This document shows, piece by piece, positions 1 through 9,867 of a stretch of 64,000 nt of DNA (positions are counted from its first letter, which is position 1; each line of letters opens with the position of its first letter). Source of the stretch: Chromatiales bacterium (GTDB lineage Bacteria; Pseudomonadota; Gammaproteobacteria; Steroidobacterales; GCA-2729495); contig JACKNI010000002.1 of NCBI GenBank assembly GCA_024234935.1, positions 372,001-436,000 of the forward strand, written 5' to 3'. A model generated the notes under the pieces. That model saw only the letters and a program-made list of their open reading frames with translations. It had not been told where the DNA came from and searched no databases. The position numbers and the translations under genes are program-made.

Positions 1-260
1 TTCAGGAACAGATTGAGGTAGGGCCCCTCGGCTCTGGCGCTGGCAATCAGCCGGTCCGACTGGATCTTTGCTGCCAGGTCCTGCGCGATCCTGTTCGGCG
101 CCATACGCAGCTCTTTGGCAAGCTGGAAGCACGGAAACGCGCAGTCGCCCAAAGCCAGATTCGGCGGCGTGGTCAGCGCCGCTTCGATCTGCGCACTGCG
201 CTCGACCGGCCAGTCCAGCGCGTTGCACAGGACCTGCGCGATGTGGGCTGTAATCTGCAT
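1..260 (-). CDS. argS: Arginyl-tRNA synthetase, N-terminal fragment (runs off the left edge)
   Basis: Only the first 86 codons lie in the window. The ATG is at 260 and reading continues leftward past base 1. The translation has the class Ia arginyl-tRNA synthetase N-terminal (Add1) domain, including the stretch LALGDCAFPCFQLAKELR and the later GPYLNLFL, which in this family precede the HIGH catalytic loop. The enzyme charges tRNA-Arg in the cytoplasm. It lies downstream of priA on the same strand, 73 bp after the priA stop. The argS/priA pairing is also found in Pseudomonas. The catalytic domain is not visible, so completeness cannot be judged. Confidence 0.9.
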   Translation of the reverse strand, partial: MQITAHIAQVLCNALDWPVERSAQIEAALTTPPNLALGDCAFPCFQLAKELRMAPNRIAQDLAAKIQSDRLIASARAEGPYLNLFL

Positions 261-333
261 AGCGAAAAATATCGGCGGGGAATGACGGGGATTCTAGCCG
301 GTTGCGGCGCTCTGTTGTTTCACGGATGCCATC

Positions 334-2535
334 TCAGAAGAGATCCACCGGATCTATATCCAGACTCCAGCGCACCCGGCGCTGTGTTTCGATCCCGGCA
401 ACGGCCTCACGCCATGCTGGCAGGAGCTGCTGCAACTCGCGCCGCGAGCCGGCCTGGAGGAGCAGCTGGCCACGATAGCGCCCGGCGCGTCTTTCCATCG
501 GCGCCGATGCCGGGCCGAGCACGTTCAGACCGGCGGGCGCCTGTTCGCGGGCGAGCGCTGCCGCTTCCTGCAAAAACCCGAAAACCTGCGGGCGCTGGCT
601 CGCCTCGACCCGCAACAGGGCCAGACAGGCGAAGGGCGGCCAGCCGGCCTGCCGCCGTTCTTCCAGCGCCAGCGTCGCGAACTGTGCATAGCCCTCGTTG
701 ATCAGCACGCGCAGCAGCGGATGCTCGGGGAACATGGTCTGCAGACAGACTTCGCCGGGGTGTTGGGCGCGGCCCGCGCGGCCCGCGACCTGGACAAATG
801 ATTGCGCCAGACGCTCGGCGCTGCGGAAATCGCTGCCGAACAGCCCTTGGTCAGCATCGACGATGCCCACCAGGGTCACGCGCGGAAAGTCATGGCCCTT
901 GGTGAGCATCTGCGTCCCCATCAGGATCCGCGCTTCCTCATCGCGCACCCGCCTGAGCCGGCGCTCGATCTCGCCGCGCCGCCGGGTCGTGTCGCGGTCG
1001 ATGCGTTCGATCTGCTGGTCCGGGAATGCGGCAGCGAGCGCCCGTTCCAGGCGTTCGGTGCCCTGCCCGACTGCCTTGAGTTCCGCCGCACACTCCGGGC
1101 ACTGCGCGGGCACCGGCCGTTCGCGGCCGCAGTGATGACAGATGAGCAGCCCGCGCTGCTGGTGGAGCACCATCCGGGCATCGCAGCGCCTGCACTCCAC
1201 CACTTCCCCGCAGCCGGGGCACATCAGCACTGGTGCATAGCCGCGCCGGTTGAGATAAATCAGCACCTGGCCGCCCGCATCGAGATGCCGGCGGATCGCG
1301 GCCAGCAAAGGCTGCGTCAGCCCCTCTCTGGCCACGTGCTGTCGCAAATCGATGAGCGACACTCGCGGCTGGCCGGCAACGCCGGTGCGCGAGGGCAACA
1401 CCAGACGGGTATAGCGTCCGCTGCGTGCATTCTCGATCGACTCCAGCGATGGCGTTGCCGAACCCAGCACCAGCGGCACACCGAGCTCACGCGCGCGCCA
1501 CACGGCAAGATCACGCGCCGAGTACCGCCAGCCCTCCTGCTGCTTGTAGGAGGGATCGTGCTCTTCATCGGCGACGATGAGGCCCGGACGCGCCAGCGGC
1601 GCGAAGATCGCCGAACGGGTACCGATCACGATCGCCGCCGTACCATCGCTGGCCGCCGTAAACGCACGCAGACGTTCACCGTCACTGAGCCCGGAATGCA
1701 GCAGGGCAACAGGCACCTGAAAGCGGCGCTGGAAACGCTCGAGAAGCTGCGGCGTGAGCCCGATCTCCGGTATCAGCACCAGGCTTTGTCTGCCAGCTGC
1801 CAGCACCTTTGCGATGCCGCGCAGATAAACCTCCGTCTTGCCGCTGCCGGTCACCCCATCGAGCAGAAAGCACTGAAAGCCCTGCGCCGCATTGATCTGT
1901 TCCACGGCGCGGGCCTGGTCAGCCGTAAGCACCGGCGGTACATCAGGCGCGATATCCGCAACCGGCAAAGCGACTGTCGCGTGACTGATCGTCAGCCAGC
2001 CGCGCGCACCGAGCGCTGCCACCGCCCGGCGCCAGGTACTGGTGACCGCTTCCAGGTCAGCAGCTGCAGCCGGCGCCGGGCGCTCGCGCAGCACCTTGTA
2101 GATGCGCAGCTGCGCCGGGGCACGACGAAGGACTTCCGGATCGGCGCTCATGCCCTCGGCATTGAGCGCCCAGAGCGTCTCGCCACTCGCTGTATCGCGA
2201 CCTTCCCTGAGCGCCCTGGGAAGCGCAGCGGTGAGTACCTCGCCGAGCGGATGCTGGTAATAGCGCGCAGCCCATACCAGCATGCCCAACAGGTCCGGCG
2301 GCAACAGCGGCTCCGTATCGAGTACCGACAGCACGCGGCGCAGACGATGCGCTGGCAACTCGCTGACCGCTTTGCTGCCGACGAGCCAGCCCATGCGCGT
2401 ACTGCGCCCGAAGGGCACGCGCAGGCGCTGACCGACGAGCAATGGAGCGTCGACGCTGACCGGCGCGAGGTAGTCGAAAACGCCCATCACCGGGGCTGCG
2501 ACCGCAACCTCAAGAATCTGCTGGACTTCAAGCAC
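334..2535 (-). CDS. priA: Primosomal protein N' (replication restart helicase PriA)
   Basis: PriA is a superfamily 2 3'-5' DNA helicase that reloads the replisome at stalled forks. Visible features are an N-terminal 3'-DNA-binding domain (FDYLAP, RVPFGR), Walker A GVTGSGKT near residue 225, the DEEH box in ADEEHDPSYKQ, and a helicase insert with four CxxC-type pairs binding two zinc ions (CPGC, CRRC, CHHC, CPEC). Helicase motif GTQMLTKGHDFP and the conserved VAGRAGR follow. Start choice is difficult. The GTG at 2535 fits the family N-terminus best. In-frame GTGs also lie at 2550 and 2580, and the strong AAGGAG at 2553-2558 is best spaced for an ATC codon at 2544. The most upstream start would overlap a DnaA box. 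Confidence 0.95.
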   Translation of the reverse strand: MLEVQQILEVAVAAPVMGVFDYLAPVSVDAPLLVGQRLRVPFGRSTRMGWLVGSKAVSELPAHRLRRVLSVLDTEPLLPPDLLGMLVWAARYYQHPLGEVLTAALPRALREGRDTASGETLWALNAEGMSADPEVLRRAPAQLRIYKVLRERPAPAAAADLEAVTSTWRRAVAALGARGWLTISHATVALPVADIAPDVPPVLTADQARAVEQINAAQGFQCFLLDGVTGSGKTEVYLRGIAKVLAAGRQSLVLIPEIGLTPQLLERFQRRFQVPVALLHSGLSDGERLRAFTAASDGTAAIVIGTRSAIFAPLARPGLIVADEEHDPSYKQQEGWRYSARDLAVWRARELGVPLVLGSATPSLESIENARSGRYTRLVLPSRTGVAGQPRVSLIDLRQHVAREGLTQPLLAAIRRHLDAGGQVLIYLNRRGYAPVLMCPGCGEVVECRRCDARMVLHQQRGLLICHHCGRERPVPAQCPECAAELKAVGQGTERLERALAAAFPDQQIERIDRDTTRRRGEIERRLRRVRDEEARILMGTQMLTKGHDFPRVTLVGIVDADQGLFGSDFRSAERLAQSFVQVAGRAGRAQHPGEVCLQTMFPEHPLLRVLINEGYAQFATLALEERRQAGWPPFACLALLRVEASQRPQVFGFLQEAAALAREQAPAGLNVLGPASAPMERRAGRYRGQLLLQAGSRRELQQLLPAWREAVAGIETQRRVRWSLDIDPVDLF

Positions 2536-2572
2536 GCGACTGATATCCACCGCTCCTTTTGCTGCGCCGCAT

Positions 2573-2595
2573 TTATCCACAGATCCTGTGGATAA
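2573..2595. promoter_or_regulatory. Pair of inverted perfect DnaA boxes next to priA
   Basis: TTATCCACA occupies 2573-2581 and its reverse complement TGTGGATAA occupies 2587-2595, separated by five bases. Both are exact matches to the high-affinity DnaA box. A third site on the minus strand at 2766-2774 reads TTATGCACA, which fits the relaxed consensus TTATNCACA. The pair lies just upstream of priA, beside an AT-rich stretch. It could be a DnaA-controlled promoter, a DnaA titration site or part of an origin. The matches are seen directly; the role is inferred. Confidence 0.6.
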
Positions 2596-3036
2596 GTCTG
2601 TTGATTTCTTGGGGCCAAAAGGCTGCCGACCACGTCATTGCAACAATTATGACAAGCTGAGCAGATTTTGCTCTTCTACTATAATCCTTATAAAACAGCA
2701 TGTTACAAGTGTATCGTCAGATTTGTAATGTAAAAAGTTCCTAAGCCGCCAGCCCCGGTGGGAATTGTGCATAACTGCTGCTGCCGCAACGCGGTTTTTC
2801 AGCAAAAGCAGTGAAAATCCCCGGCTAATGCCGCACTTTTTTTACCCGTTCCCGAGGCGGGTTCCGGGACCCGCGCGGATACGGGGCGTCGACGGCGACA
2901 AAGCATTGCACATTGCGCATGAGGCGATGCTGAAAATCCGCTCGCGGGCACGCGGAACGCCGAAGTCTGCAAACGGGGAATTGTTTTTTTGTCTGCAGAA
3001 CCCTCATGATTGACTCAAAGGCAGGGCCAGCTCTTC
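2596..3036. other. Gene-free AT-rich divergent region between priA and the HNH gene
   Basis: About 440 bp without a convincing gene. The left part (roughly 2600-2740) is markedly AT-rich compared with its surroundings and contains TATAAT at 2680-2685. A short inverted repeat, GAGCA/TGCTC, lies at 2659-2673. One relaxed DnaA box (2766-2774, minus) continues the pair at 2573-2595. GTCTGCA is repeated at 2965-2971 and 2991-2997 around a run of T residues. An open frame at 2765-3013 has no ribosome-binding site and no recognisable domain, and it was not called. The region must contain the promoters of priA (leftward) and of the HNH gene (rightward). Confidence 0.6.
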
Positions 3037-3675
3037 ATGTTGTACCTACACAAAGAAGTCAGTGACTATTCGCAGCAGGTCTTGCGCACGGACGTGGCTG
3101 GCATGCCACTCGAGTGGATTGACTATCGCGATGCCGTGCGCCTCTATTACCTGGAACAGGTCGCTTACAGTTTCGGCTCGCCCCTGTTTCGCATTCACGG
3201 CGGCTTCAACGCGACGACGCGCCTGCAGAGCTGTATAGAGGTGAGTTCCATCATTGCCACTGTAGGCCGTTCTCCGGCTGTGGCTGACCTGATGGACTGT
3301 TACATCCCGCCACTCAACAACAAGACGCTGTTCAGACGCGACTCCAATCTTTGCCTCTACTGCGGGCAGCTCCATCCCACGCGCGATCTCACCCGCGACC
3401 ACGTGCAGCCGCTGTCGAAAAAAGGCACCGATACCTGGACCAATGTCGTAACCGCGTGCCGGCGCTGCAACAACCACAAGGGCGGCCTGACACCTGAAGA
3501 GGCGGGCATGCAGCTCATCGCCGTGCCCTTCACCCCCACCTACGCCGAATACATCTATCTGAAGGGCCGTCGCGTGCTCGCCGACCAGATGGAGTTTCTG
3601 CTCGCGCATATCCCGCGCACGAGCCCCTTGCACCACCGGCTGGCATCGAGCCTGAAAGCTGGCACACTGGCCTGA
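3037..3675 (+). CDS. HNH endonuclease family protein
   Basis: A 212-residue protein with a C-terminal HNH (ββα-metal) nuclease domain. A first zinc knuckle LCLYCGQL is followed by TRDHVQPLSKKGTDTW, with the catalytic His in DHV, then the second CxxC and CNNHKGG with the last H. A conserved tail, TPEEAGM and LADQMEFLLA, is shared with chromosomal HNH proteins of related gammaproteobacteria. No intein or group I intron is seen. The ATG at 3037 was preferred; a TTG at 3010 in the same frame would add nine residues. The stop lies 21 bp before acs. It may be a housekeeping nuclease or a defence-type enzyme, and the exact substrate is unknown. Confidence 0.85.
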   Translation: MLYLHKEVSDYSQQVLRTDVAGMPLEWIDYRDAVRLYYLEQVAYSFGSPLFRIHGGFNATTRLQSCIEVSSIIATVGRSPAVADLMDCYIPPLNNKTLFRRDSNLCLYCGQLHPTRDLTRDHVQPLSKKGTDTWTNVVTACRRCNNHKGGLTPEEAGMQLIAVPFTPTYAEYIYLKGRRVLADQMEFLLAHIPRTSPLHHRLASSLKAGTLA

Positions 3676-3696
3676 AGTCCGACTTCGGAGCCAGGC

Positions 3697-5661
<1,965 letters not shown>

Positions 5662-6864
5662 TCAGTACAGCAGGAAGGCCTGCCGCACTTCGCGCCAGGC
5701 CGCCTCGTCACGCGCCGCCAGGGCATCAAGGTCACCAGCGCCTGCCTGCGGGTCATCAACCCATTGGCGCAACGACTCGCTGCCGTTGATCAGGTCGATC
5801 GCCAGCCGATCGCTTTCGTATTCATAGGCAAACTCGCGCCACAGCGGGTAGTCCGGCTGCAGACTGCGCAGCGCCTTGAAAGCCAGCGCCTGCAGACGCC
5901 ACGGCCGGAACTTCGCGTGATCGTAGGCCGGATCGTCGACATGGATCTGGATACCGCTGCAGAGCTGGCCGGCATGTTTCTGAAAGGTGGGCTCGAACCA
6001 GCATGTGCGGAGCCTGCAGCCCTGCAACCAGTCCGGGGCGAGCTGCTGCATTTTTTTCAGCAGCGCATCTGCATCGAGACCTGGCGCACCGAAGAGCTCC
6101 AGCGGCCGGGTCGTGCCGCGCCCCTCCGAAAGCGTCGTGCCTTCGACCATGACCGTACCGGCATAGCAGCGCGCCATCGAGAGATTCGGCGCATTGGGGC
6201 TGGGATTGATCCAGCTGCGCTCAGCTGTCGGCCAGCCATGGCCAGGCGCCGCGTCGGGATTCCAGCCCTGCATGGCAATCACGCGGTAATCGACATCAAG
6301 GCGCAGTGTGCGCACAAACCACTGGCCCAGTTCGCCGAGCGTCATGCCATGGCGCATCGGCAAGGGGCCGGCACCGACGAAACTCTCCCAGCCTTCGCGC
6401 AGTGTCAGCCCCTCGACCGGGCGTCCGGCGGGATTGGGCCGGTCGAGCAGCCACACGGTTTTGCCGGCACGTGCGCAGTCTTCGAGTACATAGCGCAACG
6501 TGGTCAGGAAGGTATAGATACGGCAACCGAGGTCCTGCAGATCGACGAGCAGCACATCGAAGCTCCCCAGCATCGCGGCTGTGGGCCGGCGCACCTCGCC
6601 ATAGAGGCTGTACACCGGGATACCGTGGACCGGATCGACAAAGTCCGGCGACTCGACCATGTTGTCCTGCTTGTCGCCGCGCAGCCCGTGCTGGGGACCG
6701 AAAGCGCTCTCCACCCGCAGGCCGTCGATGGCCATCAGCGCATCGAGGCTGTGTACCAGGCCATCCGTCACCGATGCCGGATGCGCCAGCAGGGCAAGCC
6801 GACGGCCGCGCAATTCTCTTTGCAGCGAGCCATCGCCGAGCAAGCGGTCTATGCCAGTTTTCAT
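5662..6864 (-). CDS. namZ: NamZ-type exo-beta-N-acetylmuramidase (DUF1343/YbbC family)
   Basis: A 400-residue protein of the DUF1343 family. The founding member, Bacillus NamZ, removes non-reducing terminal MurNAc from peptidoglycan fragments. Typical family blocks are visible: FGPQHGLRGDKQDNM, GIPVYSLYGE, LLVDLQDLGCRIYTF, LLDRPNPAGR, LPMRHGMTLGELG and SEGRGTTRPLELFGAP. I see no clear signal peptide at the called ATG, so its location is uncertain. Gammaproteobacterial recycling normally relies on NagZ, AnmK and AmpD. Here the gene lies about 2.4 kb upstream of ampD on the same strand, which supports a cell-wall recycling role. The family is certain; the enzymatic role is inferred by homology. 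Confidence 0.85.
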   Translation of the reverse strand: MKTGIDRLLGDGSLQRELRGRRLALLAHPASVTDGLVHSLDALMAIDGLRVESAFGPQHGLRGDKQDNMVESPDFVDPVHGIPVYSLYGEVRRPTAAMLGSFDVLLVDLQDLGCRIYTFLTTLRYVLEDCARAGKTVWLLDRPNPAGRPVEGLTLREGWESFVGAGPLPMRHGMTLGELGQWFVRTLRLDVDYRVIAMQGWNPDAAPGHGWPTAERSWINPSPNAPNLSMARCYAGTVMVEGTTLSEGRGTTRPLELFGAPGLDADALLKKMQQLAPDWLQGCRLRTCWFEPTFQKHAGQLCSGIQIHVDDPAYDHAKFRPWRLQALAFKALRSLQPDYPLWREFAYEYESDRLAIDLINGSESLRQWVDDPQAGAGDLDALAARDEAAWREVRQAFLLY

Positions 6865-6876
6865 GATTTGCCTGCT

Positions 6877-7419
6877 TCAGGGTTCCAGGACAAAGGATTC
6901 GGGATGATGAAAATCCGGCTGCCCGACCGGATGCTTCAGCGCCCACCAGGTGATTGTGCCGGATTGTTCCTCGATCACGGCAGACAGGGCGATCCGCATG
7001 CCCTCTTTGTCGGCAATCAGCGCCTCTGCGGGCAGTGTCGCGATGAGTTCCAGCCGAGCGGCCTCCCGCTGCCATTGAAGCAGCGGTGCGTTGCGCAGCG
7101 CCAGCGGTGTGATGCCGACACGGTACGCCGTGAACGCATAGGCTGCCCACTCGCCCGAGGGCGAAAAATTGAACTCGCGATAGGCCGTTGACTGGTGTCC
7201 GGCAACAAAGACCTCGAAGCAGGTGTGACGCCAGAGTTCATCAGCGCGTCCCGGATCACTGATCGGCGCCGGCAAGCGCAGCCGGTCCGGATCGGCATCC
7301 AGGCGGTAACACAGGCGGAGGCTCCGGTCCGCGCCGCGATCGAGGCTCACCTTCAGCCCGCGGACGCAGCCGGCCGAAGAGAAAGCCGAGAGGTTCAGTG
7401 TTGCGCCGGCGGCAGCGAT
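6877..7419 (-). CDS. DOMON-like domain protein with unusual start
   Basis: A protein of about 180 residues resembling the MurB-linked DOMON-like family: LWRHTCFEVFVAG, YREFNFSPSGEWAAYAFTAYR and a C-terminal HPVGQPDFHHPESFVLEP. DOMON folds are β-sandwiches that often bind heme or sugars. The ligand here is unknown. No ATG, GTG or TTG lies where the family begins. Instead AAGGAG (7427-7432) sits seven bases ahead of an in-frame ATC at 7417-7419, used here as the provisional start. That start lies inside the 3' end of the btuF-like gene, overlapping it by 25 bp. An internal GTG would delete the first β-strand. The reading frame is open further upstream, but only in overlap with btuF. Confidence 0.75.
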   Translation of the reverse strand: MAAAGATLNLSAFSSAGCVRGLKVSLDRGADRSLRLCYRLDADPDRLRLPAPISDPGRADELWRHTCFEVFVAGHQSTAYREFNFSPSGEWAAYAFTAYRVGITPLALRNAPLLQWQREAARLELIATLPAEALIADKEGMRIALSAVIEEQSGTITWWALKHPVGQPDFHHPESFVLEP

Positions 7420-8336
7420 GTGCGTGCTCCTTTTTTCCGGCGAACCGCATCGATATCCGCACAGAGCTCGGCGATGCCGCGGACCATGCGCGGGCCTGGC
7501 ACGTTGAGCAGATCCGGATCGATGACAAACAACCCGTCCAGTGAATTGGCGGGCAAGCCCGGCCAGGATCGCCACATCTGCAGCGGCGACGCATCCGCCG
7601 CACTGGCCGGTCCCGGCTCAAAGTCGGCCGCAACGATCACCTCCGGCGCAGCGGCGATCACCGCCTCCTGACTGATCACTGGCGTAAGCGCCGCCAGCTT
7701 CTCGAAGACATTGGTACCGCCACAGAGCCGGATCGCCTCACCGATGAAGTGACTGCCCGTGGCCGTGACCAGCGGCTGCGGCGCGATCTGATAAAACACC
7801 CTGACCGGCGCCAGCTTCCCGTACCGCCCGCGCAGTGCAGCCAGCCCGTCATCCCAGTCGCCGGCAGCGCGATCGGCTATCTCTGCGCTACCGGCCGCTG
7901 CACCGATCAGACGGATGTGCCGGCCGATATCGTCAAGCGTGTGCGGTTCCAGATCCACGACGCGATAACCGAGCCGGCGCAGGCGGTCCAGCACGGCCTG
8001 CGAATTGCCACTGGGCCAGCCGAGTATGAGGTCCGGTCGCAGGGCAGCGATGGCTTCGAGGTCCACCCGGAAGGCATCGCCGACCCGCGGCACCTGCCGG
8101 GCCGCTGCGGGATAATCGCTGTATTCGACGGCACCGACCAGTTGTCGTCCGGCACCGGCCGCGTACACGAGTTCAGCCAGATGCGGCGACAGCGTCACGA
8201 TTCGCACTGCCGGCCCCTCGGGTGATCCGGCGTGGCCGCGCACCCTGTCAGCGTCGCAGCCGGCCAGCAGGCAGGCTCCGACGAGCAGCACGATCGACAT
8301 CAGCCGGCAGCGGGCCTCGCTAGATAAGCCAGTCAT
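7395..8336 (-). CDS. Cobalamin-binding lipoprotein-like protein (BtuF family)
   Basis: A 313-residue periplasmic-binding protein with a lipobox, LLAGC (Cys near residue 27), so it is probably anchored to a membrane. The two-lobed BtuF/FecB-type fold is indicated by RIVTLSPHLAELVYAAG at the start of the mature protein, LEAIAALRPDLILGWPSG, and AAPEVIVAADFEP in the second lobe. BtuF delivers vitamin B12 to BtuCD; no permease or ATPase is present nearby, so the substrate remains an inference. A second start at 8300 would avoid the 17-bp overlap with ampE. It is located between DOMON-like and AmpE genes on one strand. Confidence 0.85.
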   Translation of the reverse strand: MTGLSSEARCRLMSIVLLVGACLLAGCDADRVRGHAGSPEGPAVRIVTLSPHLAELVYAAGAGRQLVGAVEYSDYPAAARQVPRVGDAFRVDLEAIAALRPDLILGWPSGNSQAVLDRLRRLGYRVVDLEPHTLDDIGRHIRLIGAAAGSAEIADRAAGDWDDGLAALRGRYGKLAPVRVFYQIAPQPLVTATGSHFIGEAIRLCGGTNVFEKLAALTPVISQEAVIAAAPEVIVAADFEPGPASAADASPLQMWRSWPGLPANSLDGLFVIDPDLLNVPGPRMVRGIAELCADIDAVRRKKGARTSLPPAQH

Positions 8337-9243
8337 ACAACGTCAGCACGGCAATCACCGGACACCAGATCATCCACAGCGTGCGCATCACGAGGCTGCG
8401 CGCCGCCCTGATCCGGTCCAGTGCTTCCGCGGCGTTGCCCACATCCAGGGTCATGCGGCCGGAAGCCGCAATGCCAACCCGGGCGACGACCTCATTCGTA
8501 CCTTCGGAAAAAGGCAGCGTCACCTCACGCCCGCCATTGCGCCATCCCGACATGGCTTCCTCGAAATTCCCGGCCAGCACGTAGCCGAGCGTCAACAGGC
8601 GCGACGGAATCCAGGCGAGCACGCCGTGCAGCGTGCGCACCGCTTCACCCATCGCCGCGGGTGCCTCGCCCACCATGGTGTCGCCGGCGCCCTTGCCGGC
8701 CGCCCGCACCTCGACCCGATGCCTCATCAGGTCGACCACGCGGAATGCCCAGGCACCGGTCGGACCCAGCAGCAGGAACCAGAAAATGACGCCGAACATG
8801 CGGTTGTTGGCCTGCGTGTAGATCGCGCGCTCCACCGCCTCGTGGCAGGCATGCGGCGATTCCGGCGGCGAACGCTCCAGCAATTCCTCGGCCACCTGGC
8901 GCTGTGTATCTGCATCGCCGGCCTCCAGCGCAACGAGATAATCCTCCACTTCGTCATCGAGATCGCGCGGACCGAGCGAGAACAGCAACACGACGACGGC
9001 AAACAGGAAGTACGGAATCCGCAGCAGCTCATCCCACAGCAGCAGCGAAGCGGCGGCGACCGGCGCGACCAGCAGCAGTGTCAGCACCAGCGTCAGGCTG
9101 ACCGCCAGCCAGCTTCGCGCCTTGCGCAAGCGGCGCAGATGCCGGTCGAACAGCGGATCCAGCCAGCGAAATTCGCGCAGGTGGAACAGATGCGTAAGCA
9201 TCCGCTCCGTGGCGAGACCCAGCAACAGCGCTAGAAAGTTCAT
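8320..9243 (-). CDS. ampE: Regulatory signalling modulator AmpE
   Basis: A 307-residue inner-membrane protein of the AmpE/CobD-like family. An N-terminal MNFLALLLGLATER segment precedes hydrophobic stretches at about residues 45-70, 75-90, 150-170 and 285-305. AmpE is encoded with AmpD in many enterobacteria and is proposed to sense or modulate the muropeptide signal for beta-lactamase induction; its biochemical role is poorly known. Here it follows ampD by nine bases, the classic ampDE order. No ampC or ampR is visible in the window. Confidence 0.9.
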   Translation of the reverse strand: MNFLALLLGLATERMLTHLFHLREFRWLDPLFDRHLRRLRKARSWLAVSLTLVLTLLLVAPVAAASLLLWDELLRIPYFLFAVVVLLFSLGPRDLDDEVEDYLVALEAGDADTQRQVAEELLERSPPESPHACHEAVERAIYTQANNRMFGVIFWFLLLGPTGAWAFRVVDLMRHRVEVRAAGKGAGDTMVGEAPAAMGEAVRTLHGVLAWIPSRLLTLGYVLAGNFEEAMSGWRNGGREVTLPFSEGTNEVVARVGIAASGRMTLDVGNAAEALDRIRAARSLVMRTLWMIWCPVIAVLTLYDWLI

Positions 9244-9252
9244 GACATCAGT

Positions 9253-9867
9253 TTACCGGCGGCGGGCAAGCAATCGTTCCAGGCGAAGCCAGTCGAAGGC
9301 GGGACCGGGATCGGTCTTGCGTCCCGGCGCGATATCGCAGTGGCCGACGACCGGCGCTTTGGCCAGTGCCGGAATCCCGCGACGCAATGCCTTTATGGTC
9401 GCACACAGACGCTGGTACTGGGCAGGTGTATAGGGCTGTTCATCGGTACCTTCCAGCTCGATGCCGACCGAAAAGTCATTGCAGTTGTCGCGGCCAGCGA
9501 AGCGCGACCGCCCGGCATGCCAGGCCCGGCAATCGAGCGGAACGTACTGGACGACTTCGCCATCACGACGGATCAGCAGATGGCTGGATACGCGCAAGCC
9601 TTCCAGCTCGCCGAAAGCCGGATGCGCAGCCGGATCGAGCGTATTGCAGAACAGGCGGTCGATCCACGGACCGCCGAACTCACCCGGCGGCAGGGAGATG
9701 CCATGCACGACGATGAGTTCCGGCTCGATGCCAGGCGGACGCGCATCGCAATTGGGCGAGGCCAGCTGTGTCGCGCCGCGCAGCAGGCCGGTGCCGGCAT
9801 CGACCCGCAGGACCGGCCGGCGCTTGCGCGCCTGCTTTGCCTTGCTGATCGGTGATAATCGCGCCAT
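9253..9867 (-). CDS. ampD: 1,6-anhydro-N-acetylmuramyl-L-alanine amidase AmpD
   Basis: A cytoplasmic zinc amidase that removes the stem peptide from 1,6-anhydroMurNAc during peptidoglycan recycling. The Amidase_2 ligands can be placed at H55 (VVHGISLP), H176 (VVGHCDIAP) and D186 (KTDPG), with E137 of GIELEG as the catalytic acid; K184 is also present. No signal peptide is present, unlike the periplasmic AmiD. The 204 residues include about 20 extra basic N-terminal residues. The start codon at 9867-9865 overlaps the rsmE start codon on the other strand within one CATG. First gene of the ampD-ampE pair. Confidence 0.96.
   Translation of the reverse strand: MARLSPISKAKQARKRRPVLRVDAGTGLLRGATQLASPNCDARPPGIEPELIVVHGISLPPGEFGGPWIDRLFCNTLDPAAHPAFGELEGLRVSSHLLIRRDGEVVQYVPLDCRAWHAGRSRFAGRDNCNDFSVGIELEGTDEQPYTPAQYQRLCATIKALRRGIPALAKAPVVGHCDIAPGRKTDPGPAFDWLRLERLLARRR

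Noticed and set aside
802..2595. Very long plus-strand open frame opposite priA
   Set aside because: Antisense to a certain gene; Arg/His/Gln-rich translation without domains, as is common opposite GC-rich genes.
2965..2997. GTCTGCA direct repeat around a T-run before the HNH gene
   Set aside because: Only seven bases and two copies; could easily be chance.
2765..3013. Open frame of 82 codons between priA and the HNH gene
   Set aside because: No ribosome-binding site, no recognisable domain, and it runs through the AT-rich control region.
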